Shown here in pieces: positions 1-11,902 of a stretch of 64,000 nt of DNA. Source of the stretch: Hormiphora californensis (taxonomy: Eukaryota; Ctenophora; Tentaculata; Cydippida; Pleurobrachiidae); NCBI GenBank assembly GCA_020137815.1, contig CM035358.1, positions 5,926,466 to 5,990,465 of the forward strand, written 5' to 3'. The number at the start of each line of letters is the position of its first letter. The stretch's first letter is position 1. Made by a program: the position numbers and the translations under genes. The notes under the pieces were generated by a model. That model searched no databases. It saw only the letters and a list, made by a program, of their open reading frames with translations, and was not told the origin of the DNA.

Positions 1-422
1 ACTCTAACTGTTTAATACGAAATGTTAAAATCACAACTTGTGGAACGTAGATTTTGGCTCTAAAAATAATAATAATGTCTTTACTGATTATCAAATGAGA
101 GAAGATGTAGAAGAAAAGGAATCGGAAGAGAAGAGGTTCTAACCTGTTGCAGCTTTGTACTCTTCTAGAAGTTTCTAACTACAAAGCATGTGAGCGATTA
201 AATATATTCACGTTATTAATAAGAACAATTATCGTTTATTAACAAATTCTGCAGATAAGACGAATATTTGATAGGTTTTATAATGTGGCTTATTATTCTA
301 ATATGCGAAGAAAACAATGGAATATATTGAACGTGAGTCTCATCTCATTTCGAAGCTCTATTATAAAGTCTCTCCTTTTTTAAGTTATATTTTCTCGCAT
401 AGTCTCATAGTCCACATGTCCA

Positions 423-426
<4 letters not shown>

Positions 427-483
<57 letters not shown>
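427..483. repeat. (CT)n microsatellite
   Basis: An almost uninterrupted CT dinucleotide run. It is one of about 17 (CT)n or (GA)n blocks in the window. Confidence 0.95.
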
Positions 484-487
<4 letters not shown>

Positions 488-802
488 CGTCAGCTGGTCG
501 ATAACGAGGCCAGGCTATTGGAGAAAAGTATGATAATTGTTGAGGTTGGTTTAACAAATGAGAAGTCTTTTCGTTTGATCGCTCCCTCTCTCTATTTCTG
601 AATCTCTCTTCTATCTCTCTATCTATCTATCTCTTTACCTCTCCATCTCTTATATCTATGCTACCGTAGCCCATTAAATACCCGCTGCAAGATATACGGA
701 AGTAAGGTCGAAACAACTTTCCTCATCTACCAGTAGTGGCACGATCTAGACTTGAATTGTTTATACTCAATACTGACTTACTACCGATTGAAGATCTAGA
801 CG

Positions 803-871
803 CTATTGTGACAAGTGAAACAAGGTTTTACAAAATCTTTTTGTAAAACCTTGTTTCACTTGTCACAATAG
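803..871. repeat. Perfect inverted repeat with 33-bp arms
   Basis: The segment reads CTATTGTGACAAGTGAAA onward and is followed, after the 3-base loop TCT, by its exact reverse complement ending CACTTGTCACAATAG. A transcript would form a perfect 33-bp stem. The perfection points to a recent mobile foldback, or to a small-RNA hairpin; nothing here decides between them. Confidence 0.9.
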
Positions 872-2087
872 TTCAGCTCTCCGCATCCCCGGATCGAGCA
901 CTCTACCAGGATACAAACTTCTAAATCTAACTAGAAGATCTAGACGCATAATAAACATGGAAGTAGCAAGTTAAGAATGGAATGATAATAGTAGTATATA
1001 ATCTATAAGACTTCTCGTTGGATAGCCGCCAAATTTAACTCCAAGTTATTTCCAAAATGATTATTTTTAACCAGTCCAGCCTTTTCCCTGCCCTATTTAA
1101 GACATCACTCCCACCTTGTGACTCGGTATAACTAAGAAATACGCTTCTAACGGAACAATTTGGATGCGGTCTCTGACCTAAGACTCTTACGTAGTAAGAT
1201 AAGAGAGAGATTGATAATAGGCCACAATTTCCATTTAGGAAGACCCGCGAAAAACCACTTAATTGGCCTCCTAGGTCGTGTTCAAAGAATCTTTGCTATT
1301 AAAAGCACTAGCCTAACCTCTAAACGACATTTCTCCCACGGCCCTAATTCTTATCTCTCTGTATCTCGATAAAGAGATCTCTCTGTATTAAACGAGACTG
1401 GTTTTGTGGGTGCGGTCAGGCAGCTAGAAAAAAGAATCACATGACCGCGAAATGATTGGTCACTTTCACTAAATCTGTTATGTTAAAAACAGCTAAGTAT
1501 ATTATATAAAAAGAGTGACGCACGACTAGTGACAGTAGGGCAGGTCGATAGGAAAAGCCTACATTTAAAGACGGCAATTTTCCAAGAGAGCAATTAAATG
1601 AGAAAATGCAGTACTAGTATATCGGAGTCCATCATGAGAACGTCTACAGTTAGCTATTAAGAAGATGAAAATGGTCGAATGAAGCACGGTAAGGGATCAA
1701 TGATGCAGATCACTAGTCATTGTCTTCCAGACCCCGGTGTAAATGGTAAACGCAAAGCCAGTGCCTCCCTTTAAACCTGACTTACAACTAAAAAACTTCC
1801 CCTTTTTAGAAAAATAGTTCAAATACTCTTTGCTTCCGAAACGAAAGGTTTTGGATTAAAATGATATGGTGGCAGGTTACTAGATGAATTTAAAAGACAA
1901 ACCCCGTCGTCGAAGGCAACTTCAACTAGCGAAGAATAAGAACAAATTCTGTTGAACTGGAAGTTAATTTAATTAAAAACTAGATAATATCGCAGAGCCG
2001 ATATCATGAGAACAAAATAACTGGCGTATACAGGACCAACCAATATAATGTCCACGTCCGATATTAAGTTGCCCTTACTATCCTATC

Positions 2088-2240
<153 letters not shown>

Positions 2241-2434
2241 CTCTCCTTCTTTCTCTCTGTTGTTACCTCGTTACTCGTAGAGAATCGGTCTCTTCCTGTA
2301 CGAGTCGAAGATATAGGCTGAGAAAGGATAAAATAGATAGAGATGGATACAGAAAATAGATAGAAAGAGAGACAGTAGTCGTTAGAAAGAACTTAAAGTA
2401 AATCTTTGGCCGTTGTGTGACGTAAATTGAAAAC

Positions 2435-2543
2435 CAAGAACCGACCGAAATAAGTAAACAACCAATCAGAACTCTTTATTTAGGTCACGTGACTCGTTAT
2501 CAGCCAATCAGGGACCAGTATTTCCTGATTCGGTCGGTTCCTG
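2435..2543. mobile_element. hAT-type MITE, E-box/CCAAT family, copy 1
   Basis: This 109-bp element has terminal inverted repeats (CAAGAACCGACCG at the left, CGGTCGGTTCCTG at the right) and the 8-bp direct repeat TTGAAAAC on both sides (2427-2434 and 2544-2551). An 8-bp target duplication is typical of hAT transposons. The interior holds two CCAATCA boxes on either side of the palindrome GTCACGTGAC. Related copies lie at 27097-27205 and about 50854-50940. Confidence 0.85.
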
Positions 2544-2576
2544 TTGAAAACCAAGTTTTATCAGCAGTAATGCCAG

Positions 2577-2871
2577 TAAGGGGAAACTCTAACTGAATGG
2601 CATCCCATTAATGGGATCCCATCAACAGTAAAACTCTAACTGATAATGGACCGCAGTGATGGTTCTTTCTCTGTATTCTCTCTGTAGGCAGTACATCTAT
2701 GTACTGCCTACAGAGAGAATACAGAGAAAGAACTATAGGGCATGCCCGGGCACGGGCGCGCACACAGAGAGAATACAGAGAAAGAACCATCACTGTGGTC
2801 CATTATCAGTTAGAGTTTTACTGTTGATGGGATCCCATTAATGGGATGCCATTCAATTAGAGTTTCCCCTA
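2577..2871. mobile_element. Palindromic MITE, GGGGAAACTCTAACTG family, copy 1
   Basis: The element starts TAAGGGGAAACTCTAACTG and ends in the inverted version before CTAATAG. The arms match over about 70 bp. A second nested palindrome built from TCTTTCTCTGTATTCTCTCT lies in the middle (about 2660-2735), with a third copy of that segment at about 2763-2790. A related copy is at 8746-9006. Confidence 0.85.
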
Positions 2872-3085
2872 ATAGACTAATAGAGTCGTTGGTCTCAAAT
2901 AATCGATGATTATCTACAATACAAAGGGCACTTATTACGACCATGATATAAGCACTTCACGATTCTTGACTGATCACGAACAATCAGGAGTATTCGAGCC
3001 AAAGTATAAGTTGTCCATAAAAATTGATTGTCCAATATTAGCGTACAAAATTTTCAAATAATCAAATAAGATGGCATAAAAACAC

Positions 3086-6000
3086 TCATTCATTGGACAC
3101 GTCTTTACTAACTCCCTCCTTCTCCTCTTGGGTATTTAGTCGGTGTTCTAGATGTTTACAAAGTTCTTCTAGCTCGTTTATGCGGCGCTGGTTTTCGCTC
3201 TCCTGATGGGATAAGAATATGATGATTGTTGATCAATTAATAAAAATTAGGTTAGTACTGGTGTACCCAACTGAATTGGATTGACTGAGTGTGGTACCTG
3301 TTCATTATCTTCTCTATTCAGCGCAGGTTTCTCTTCAAGATCATTCAGAGCACTATCAAGAGCTTGCTGCTTTGCTTCAACCAAGTTTATCTGTCGATCA
3401 GATAGAGATCATTACTTGAAATTAACAAATTAACCCTTTCCATAATCTAATAAGCTGATCATCTATTCATGACAGCTCCTCAGCAACGGCAAAGTTCAAA
3501 CCCTAACCTGTTCTTCCAATCCCTTAATCTGACTCTCACAACTCCTCACAGCCTCCCAGACTCCCCCCATTTCCTCCTCCTCTCGATCTCCCACCGCCGC
3601 AACCTTGCTCTCAATATCAACCAACGTCACGGCAATATCCTCTTTGAGAGTTTCAAGACCGTCTGTAGTTTTCGCTAACTCCCGGGATAACCATGTTTGT
3701 TCCAGTTTCATGCGCTTGTTTAGTGTTCTAAAGCGATCGTTTACTTCATCCATGTCTAAAGAATTGCCGTTCGGTGATTCCATCGGAGATCTGAAATGAT
3801 AGAACAAGTAATCGGATATAACCATTTAGGTTAGGCTAGGAGTTAAGTTACTGAGTTAGGTTCCTTGAAGAGATATGTATAGTCTGGAAGACACAGTCGA
3901 TCGTGTAGTATGAACATTGAACAGTCTTGAAACCGCTGCCGCTTGTTATAGTGGCATTACCGTAATGGAATTACAGTAATAAGACGCAGACATTGCATAA
4001 CACGCGGCAAAAAGTGCATGTGTCAGCACGTACTAGCTAGCTCACTGATTGGCCACAGTTGCGTGCCTTCTTACCGTATCTCCATTTTCCATTACCGTTT
4101 TCCCACTACAATCGACCGTGTCTGGTTTTGAATATAATAATCGACACTACTATAAAACACGCACCTTGATAATATATCCTCGAGTTGAACAATTCTTTCT
4201 TCCAGTGAATCTATATAGCTCAGCTGGCCCTCCTCCTGTCTCCTATACCTCTCCCGCTCCTGCAACGACTCCTGATGCATCACTTGGATCATACTCAGCA
4301 TTTGGTGTGATATCTTGTCGAGATCTGAGAGATATAAGTTAGTGTGATATCTTGTCAAGATATCTATGAGAGAAGTTGGTGTGATATCTTGTCGAGATCT
4401 GAAAGAACATTTCACCACTATTATATCTGTACCTGATTTTCGGTGGAAATGAACCTTATATTGGTTTCATGGATTTCATTCCTGATTTTATTTATTTGGT
4501 ACGTACGTGTCTTTAGAAGACTTCATGACGTCAGCTACGTGATCACGATTCATGATAATGATCATAACTTATAATGCTGCTTTGCGTTACCATGAATGGA
4601 ATTTTAATGATGGAAGACTTACTATTGATGTTCTCAAATGATGGGGCGTCATTGGAATTTTAATGGTGAAGCCATACTATTGATTTTGCCAAATAATGGA
4701 GCGTGGATGGAATTTTAATGAATAACGATGTAAGACTTCTGACTTAAAGCAAATCAAAGGCGACCTGGATAAATCCAGGTCCACTGTAACATCACCAGCT
4801 GCCATCAAAGATCACTTACTATTGATTTTGTCGTTGTATCGAGCCTCGTGTTCCTTTGATCGCATCTCTAACTGCTTCTTCAGCTCCATGACGTCAATCG
4901 ACAACCGTTTAACTGACACCTGCGTGGGTTGGTGGTTAACCAGTGCAGCAGCATCTGATGGGGTGACGGGGTGGTTAACCAGTGATCCAGCATCTGATGG
5001 GGTGACGGGGTGGTTAACCAGTGCAGCATATGATGGGGTGACGGGGTGGTTAACTGGTCCATCTGATGCAGGGAATATGGTTGGGGTGGGGAAATCAGAG
5101 AGGGGATCGTGACTCTGCCTACGTGGGTGAGCTGGATGATCAACGTGCTAAAAATAGTTAGTGTGCAAATTATTTTACAAATGAGGTAACTATGTCCTCC
5201 ACGAAGATCGTTAAAAAAGCAGCTAGCAAGTCGAGCATGCAGCCTATTGGGGAATTATATTGTAGACTAAAATAAGATGCATACCGGCATTGTAACTAAC
5301 ATATTGTCTTCAAATTACAGTCGGACCCCAAATTACCGGGCAAAACCCTTTCTTCCGAGTATCCCGAATCCCAGTAAATCCTGTCTGGCGCTGCGACCCC
5401 ATCTGAGCGCACTGAGAATCAAATGGGGTATGGCGCCGCCATACAGGGTAAATCAGGGTCCGTCTATTATATTAGTTATACAGTCGGACCCCGATTTACC
5501 GGGATGCTCCGCGGGGGGAAAGAGTTCTGCCCGGTAAATCGGGGTCGGACTGTAAAGTGTAAGTGTATTAGTAATACAGTATTACCTTTCCAGGGTCACC
5601 TTCTCCGTTAGCAAGATTGGGCATGCTCCTTAGATGAGAGAACGACACGGGGTTCCTTCTATAGAGATCATTGCTGAAATTTTAATCAGGTGATGGTTTG
5701 ATAATGAAATTACCCCTCCGCGAAAGCAATATTAGGGGTGACTTCGTATCCAAGGTGATGGGGAGGTTTCAATTGTATTGTTCTACATAAACAGGTGAGA
5801 GTCTGAATCAAACAAGGTTTGATCATGACTGAGTCATTCATTCATGTATTCAACTAGAGTTTTTATTGATGATCCTATCCCGGCAAGACAGGGTCGAATT
5901 GATACCTGTAATCGAGACTTTTGGAGGGTCGAATTGTAGTTTCATCATAAACTCCAAACATGCTCTCTTCCTGCTCACTATCGGTCATGGCGCTGTCACT

Positions 6001-9000
6001 GGTGTTAGATCTCGTATCTTGTAGGACTTGATCACCTGGAGTTATGTGTGTGTTAGATCTCGTATCATGTAGCACTTGGTATAAGTGCTGATAAGTGAAG
6101 TAAACTGGACTTTATACTATTTAGGAACGAGTTTAAGTGCACCATGGTACTGTATTCTTTTGAACAACTGATAAGGCCGCCGGCCTGAGAGAAATTTTCC
6201 GGTAGTCGGTATAACTGTATATTGCTGTTTAGTAATTAGTAAACACGCTGATGAATGGTGATTGCATTTACACCGTCATTACCATAACATAAACACAATA
6301 TTACTGGGGAATTACCATAACATAAACAGTATAATATTATTATTCACTGACACTTCCCACCATATATGGCACTAGCAGTTACTTTGTTATGAAGTATAAC
6401 AAGGGGGGCCTTGCTAGGCCTCAAATAACAACTGTTATGAACTGTCTGCAGCAGCGCCATGGACCCCAATTTGATTCTAGATCTAGACAGTGCACTCAGA
6501 TGGGGTCGGTGGCGTCAGACAGGTTTATGAATAACAGCTAGGCCCCGAGCCCCCGAATAACACTATTATCCCGGATATTAATAACAGCTATAACGATCAG
6601 ACATCGAACACGAGGCACGAGCAGCTCAAAACAATTGATTCAAGACATGTCTAATTCAAACTCGTGATATTCTCACAACTTTTCTGCACATTGAGCTATC
6701 ATAGTGTACCTGAGTGATTGATGAGCCAGTATCGACCAGCAAATCTGAGAGGTTGCACCGCTACAATCCCCGGACCAATGGGCCATGTCACTACTTTCTT
6801 GTTGTCGCACAACACAATCAGAGTCTTATCAGAGTCCACCTTTATCGTCCACATTGTGTCCACAGACAGGGGAGACATGACTAAAACAATGGGGGAGGGG
6901 GGTTACAATTGCAATATCCAAAATGTATTTTCTACAATACCTTGATGAAACTATAGTGTTGAAGTCAGTTAACGCATACTGGTCAGTGGTCACAATGATT
7001 AAGCTTACATAAATACTTACAATCTATCTTGTGGCACTTCGCTCCATCGTAATATGTAATCGTAGCAAGTTGTGGGTCCCAACTTATGTGAACTCTGGAA
7101 AAGTAAGCTTGTGTGAAAATCAGGCTAAGCCGCCCTCTGATTCGTTTATGTCACAACTTACTGTATTTTGAATAATAATTAATCTCTCCTTAACCGAGTT
7201 CTGCCCGTATATGTGAGATTCCCCATTAAACTGTTGTACAGAGGGCGTGTGTGTGTGTTGATCACCAGAAGGAGATATCAAAATTACTTCCCTTTACAAC
7301 TTACTGTTTAGCATCATTTTCAAAGTAAAGTTTCAACTTGAATCGACGGTTTTGTGAAATCTCAGTTAGGATCCACTGCAGGGTAAATTTATCTGTTACA
7401 TCGTATTTCAATCCCCTGATAAGCTTCTTCCAATCTAAAACATGAAATAATTATGTATCAGTAAACACACACACACGCATTGAGCAAGCTCAATGTTTAT
7501 CTATTCACCGGCTGGGTATAGGGCTGAGGTACTGGCAAGATACGGTGCTCCTACCCCCTCTACTAAAATAATTTTCAAGCAATGGCAAAGTCGTTTTCTA
7601 GATATGATATCCACACATTTTATGAAGTCTTCCTACACAGTTGGGTGCAGTAGCTATTGCACATTCGCAGCTAGAACGATTGCTAAATGGAAACGGGTAA
7701 AAGTAGCTTAATAAATTGCTTACTTTTGGCAAATTGTGGGATTTGCCTGACATTCTTGTTTTCCTGTGGCCTAGTCATAGTATTACTGTTTTTAGACTTT
7801 CCTGCAGCCCCTCTCGAATCCTTCACCATACTGATTAGTTCTCCCTCGTTCGGAAAATCTAGGTCTGTAAATGAGAGAGTATGTTATTATTTCTTGGGGG
7901 TGGTTCGCAGTTGAGAGCTGCACGGTGTTCTTCAAGTTCACGTTTCCGGAGTTTGGTCAGACATTCAAAACAAGGAATTTTCCAAACAAATATTAAAATT
8001 TCTTGTCGGGTGATTGATCATGCCAGTTATTTACTGTTTTCAAAACAATGTTAAAACTTTTAACATTGTTTTGAAAACACTGTTTTAAAGACGTACACCG
8101 TTTAGAACTGCAGATGATGCATACTACTTTCCCGCACAATATACCTTGACCACGAATAGCGAATAACTCAATAAATTAATAAAATTACAGTAATTAAACT
8201 CACCCCCAACTACCCTATTATTATACATTACCATAATGTGGTATTGAGGTTGAAGAGTATATGTCAGAGGTTGAGCTGTTTAACCGACCGCTGCTTCCTA
8301 GCTTGTTCTTCAGTTTCTTAAACCCAATCTGTATCTTTTGTTTTGATCCCACGCTACCTGATTATACAGATATTATTCATGATGATTAATGATTTAATAT
8401 GATTGATAGATTTGACAGGTATCGATTGTTTTACGTCGGAATTTAAATTGTAACTAAATCTACACAATCCCACGCTACTTGATTAATATGATTATAGCGA
8501 TGTTTAAAATAATTAGTGATATTATACTCATGAGACTATTTTTAGCTACTATCTTTCATACAGACCACAGACTTTATGACAGGTTGCAACACCGTTCTGT
8601 CGTGCGGCAGAGTTTGGTACGCTATAACCTAGAGACACACACACACACACAGACTTATATCGAGCTGGAAAACCAAACAATTAGTGATACTACCACTTTG
8701 AAAAGTGATTCAAGTTTCAAGCGTAGTATTTATGTTAATCACATATAAGGGGAAACTCTAACTGAATGCACACGCAGTAATGGCGTCCCTATCAACGATA
8801 AAACTCTAATTGGATGGAAGGAATGATGGACAGAACGCGCGACCATGTCCGTGTGTTTGTCATCGGGCGCTTCGTAAAAGCCTCTTTCACAAGCAAAATG
8901 TGGCTAATCCTGACGCGCCCAGAGTGATGGCTCCCATTATCAGTTAGAGTTTTCCAGTTGATGGGCTGCCATTACTGCTCATGCATTCAGTTAGAGTTTC

Positions 9001-9945
9001 CCCTTATGTACATTGCTGACGATCTCAATCTAATCAAACGGATTGATGGAATCTTCAACATTTATTAATTTCTTAGGTGAGTCAGGAAACAAATGGTACT
9101 CCTAGAAAAGGATTCAGGATTCCCTAAATTTTAAAGTGAGAGTGGACAGAATCAGAATGAAACAAGTTTGTTGGAGGTTGTAGAGATTAGTTCTATGAGC
9201 ATTTTGTCTTTTTGCCGCTAAAAATGGACCCATCCATCACTGATATATTTTTGTTACTCTCCACGGCGTGCCTGGTGGAATTTCTGTTTAATCAGTATGT
9301 ATAAAACAGAATAGAAACAATCGTCGTGTTTTACTAACACATTCTGAATATAAGCAGTGAGGTTGACATGTCCATGCACAGAAGCAGAGCAATGCAAGTC
9401 AGCATATTAAAAATGTGTCTTATTAAAACACAAGGATTGTTTCTATCCTGTTTGATAAATATTGATCCAGCAGGAATTGCCCGAGAGTAACAAAAATATC
9501 TCAGTGATGGATGGGTCGATTTTGAGCAGCAAAAAGGCAAAATGCTCATAGAACTAATCTCTACTGTACCTCCACAAAATTTGTCCAATTCTGATTCTGT
9601 CCACTCTCACTTAAAACCTGTACTATACCTGATCTATTTGCCCGGTGTGCCAAGTCTGAGGTTGAATAACTTCTTGATTGACTGCTGCTCGAGCCAGAGC
9701 CTCCTGTATGGACAAAGATTAGGGCTTTTCAAGGTAAATATGTGTGTAATATTGCGGGAAAGAGCCGTAAAATGGCGGGAAATTGATATAAAAATGGCGG
9801 GAAAGATATGAAAACGGCGGGAAATTAGGTTACCTACCTGTCATTAGCTTTTGTCGTTGGCTGTATCTCTCTTCATTGATTTTAAATGAAAGTTTCCGGT
9901 TGTCTGGTATGGAGGTTAGGTTTTGTTCCGATTGGCTGATTCGAC
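3086..9945 (-). CDS. Coiled-coil protein gene, at least 13 exons, family not recognised
   Basis: Exons by splice sites (minus strand, 5' to 3'): 9838-9945, 9629-9703, 8232-8357, 7787-7864, 7305-7434, 7021-7094, 6710-6880, 5906-6035, 4820-5118, 4165-4324, 3508-3790, 3298-3390, 3086-3202 (TGA at 3086-3088). All junctions keep phase, which supports one gene of about 600 residues or more. The first part is Ser-rich and basic. A middle part (7305-7434 to 6710-6880) looks like a folded beta-rich domain (for example HISWDPQ and WTIKVDSDKTLIVL). The exon at 5118-4820 holds a repeated LVNHPVTPSDA motif. From 4.9 kb to the end the protein is heptad-rich coiled coil (ELKKQLEMRSKEHEAR, SLEERIVQLEDIL, INELEELCKHLEHRL). 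I do not recognise the family. The true start is not located, so more 5' exons may exist. A cytoskeletal or ciliary scaffold is possible but unproven. Confidence 0.72.
4302..4410. repeat. Tandem repeat spanning a splice acceptor
   Basis: Three tandem copies of about 35 bp, each containing GATATCTTGTCGAGATCT or a close variant. In the minus-strand gene this is TCAG (acceptor) followed by ATCTCGACAAGATATCAC, the first bases of the 4165-4324 exon. The two extra copies keep an AG at the matching place. Confidence 0.85.
4930..5080. repeat. In-frame tandem repeat inside an exon (about 33 bp)
   Basis: Three to four copies of a unit containing GGTGACGGGGTGGTTAACCA. The reading frame of the minus-strand exon stays open, giving repeated LVNHPVTPSDA. 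Units differ by small in-frame changes. Confidence 0.85.
5316..5554. mobile_element. pogo/Tigger-like MITE cluster
   Basis: TACAGTCGGACCCC at the left and GGGGTCGGACTGTA at the right form terminal inverted repeats with TA at the ends. A second internal start at about 5479 (TACAGTCGGACCCCGATTTA) suggests two nested or adjacent copies. The termini resemble pogo/Tigger-type ends; no transposase is present. It lies in an intron of the coiled-coil gene. An internal stretch around 5380-5415 (GCGACCCCATCTGAGCGCAC) recurs near 37,820. Confidence 0.7.
6440..6530. repeat. Degenerate short inverted repeat
   Basis: CTGTCTG with GACCCCAATTTGA at the left roughly mirrors CACTCAGATGGGGTC and CAGACAGG at the right. 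The core resembles segments at 5380-5440 and 37,810-37,850, so this is probably a decayed member of the same MITE family. Confidence 0.45.
8035..8079. repeat. Short perfect hairpin
   Basis: TGTTTTCAAAACAATGTTAA is followed by its reverse complement after about one base, giving a 22-bp-arm stem. It lies in an intron of the minus-strand coiled-coil gene. Confidence 0.85.
8746..9006. mobile_element. Palindromic MITE, GGGGAAACTCTAACTG family, copy 2
   Basis: Ends TAAGGGGAAACTCTAACTGA and GTTAGAGTTTCCCCTTA are inverted repeats of each other and match the element at 2577-2871. The interiors differ, as expected for non-autonomous elements sharing ends. It is in an intron of the coiled-coil gene. 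Confidence 0.85.
9129..9615. mobile_element. Foldback element, about 490 bp
   Basis: The left arm (from AGTGAGAGTGGACAGAATC at about 9136) reappears inverted at the right (GATTCTGTCCACTCTCACT ending about 9612). The arms are roughly 200 bp and imperfect, with a spacer around 9350-9405. It lies in the intron directly downstream of the 9629-9703 exon. Confidence 0.75.
9755..9825. promoter_or_regulatory. Cluster of four E2F-like sites
   Basis: On the minus strand the core TTTCCCGC occurs four times in about 70 bp; on the plus strand these read GCGGGAAAG, GGCGGGAAATT, GGCGGGAAAGA and GGCGGGAAATT. The cluster lies between exons 9629-9703 and 9838-9945 of the minus-strand gene. It could be an intronic or alternative promoter, or only a short tandem repeat. 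Confidence 0.4.
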
Positions 9946-10618
9946 CTGTAGCACATGTGGAATAGGAATATGTCATTAATTAGTTAATTAATTAGTGACT
10001 AATTAGTGTTGACAGAATCCATTATCAATAAATGAGATCTAAAAACGATAAGGCAATAAACTATTGTTTGACGTGAAAACCGTTGATTATTCACTCAATT
10101 GAAAGTTTACTGTTTCCCAGTACCTACACCTGTGGTTGTATAAATTCCGTTTCAAAATTTTAAAGACCTGTTACTACTTAGTACTTACGCATGATGTATG
10201 ATTTGTAACAACACACAACACAATGTAGACACTGTATATGAAATGAGGCGGCTGTAAACTGAGAGCTGCAGACGTGTTGTTGACCTAACTGAACTAGCAC
10301 ACACACACACAATACACATCAACAACGATCTTGTGTTAATAGTTTGTGAGAGAGAGATATTGGTATAATGAGTGTATTGACTGTAATTGCATGCATTGTG
10401 CAGATTCATATTTCTGGTGGTATCAGTTCACATTCGGCATTCCTAGTAATGACCTCCCAATTTTGATATTCCCGAATAGTGTCATAATTGAATGTTCAAA
10501 TCAACCCAACTATTTCCTGGGAACAAAAATAATCGTGAAGGGATTATAAATTTTGAAATGTGAATCAAATTGAACGAAAGAATAGCTTTTGAATAAAAGT
10601 TAAACTGGAAATGTACGA

Positions 10619-10708
10619 TACAGTCGGACTTTGATTTACCGAGCACCCTAGATTTACCAGGCAAAATCTCTTTCCCCGAGGATCCCGGTAAATAGGGGTC
10701 CGACTGTA
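10619..10708. mobile_element. pogo/Tigger-like MITE
   Basis: A 90-bp element bounded by TACAGTCGGACTTTG and GGGGTCCGACTGTA, with TA at both ends. The interior has inverted halves around AATCTCTTTCCCCGAGGATC. Confidence 0.75.
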
Positions 10709-10880
10709 CAAAAAAAGCCTCAATCAATTCATGAACAATTCTGCAAAGAAAAGATACAGCTTCTGTTAACAAGCTGCCGAAGACATTTGTATTCTGTGTT
10801 AATAGATGCACTGATCAGAGCTGGTGTATAGAAAAATTAGAACTCGCACATAGCACACACAACCCATTTACTGATCCTTC

Positions 10881-11007
<127 letters not shown>

Positions 11008-11842
11008 GCTTCTTCCTGCCGACACACTCCAGAAAGCTAATTGATGGTGATCAAACCTTTGGAATGTGTTATTATTTTGTATCGGGACAAAATCAGGGAG
11101 GCCTAAAGATAGGTCAATTATTGACAAATTACAAGTGTTAGTATTAGAAATATTCACATACCCGCATATAGTTGCATCACTAATTACACAAGTTACAACA
11201 AGTAACGACTATATGACACATTATAATTCAGCATGGTTAACGGATGTAGTTCCAGCAAACTGTGTCAGCAGCAATGCTGCGGAATAATAATATGTTGGAT
11301 TGATTTGACGGATCGTAATCCGGACGAAACGAGGATAGTTAAATTGTCAAGGAGTTTTAGTTGGTAGAGATTTTTCGAGTTCCATAAAGATTGTTGAAGT
11401 CAATGTAAAAAGTTTTCACAATTTCACACCAAACAGACAGCACCAACCAGACAACGTATTGTATTGGAGGACTGTTTTAAGCTAAGTTCTCTTCGACAAA
11501 CACGCTGAGAGATAGGTATCGGTTTGTCTATCAGAATTTTTCCAGAGTTCCAGAGTTAGAGAGGTATAGCGTGGACAGTGTGTCGAGTGTGAAAAGAACA
11601 AAATACGGCGGACCACACACTGTAGCGTTGTCGTCTTTATTCCCCTCGACCTCTCTATCTTTATCTCATTTCTTTACTATAGTCACTCCCTTCATCTCCC
11701 TGTCTCCATGTATCCCTCACTTTCCTCCAGGGTGTTTTTTGGAGGGAGAGCGGGCGACGAGGGAGAGAGGAGAGAGAGAGAGAGAGAGAGAGAGTAAGAC
11801 GTAGAGTGAGAGAGTCTCTCCTATCTTCCTCATCTCTTCTCT

Positions 11843-11902
<60 letters not shown>

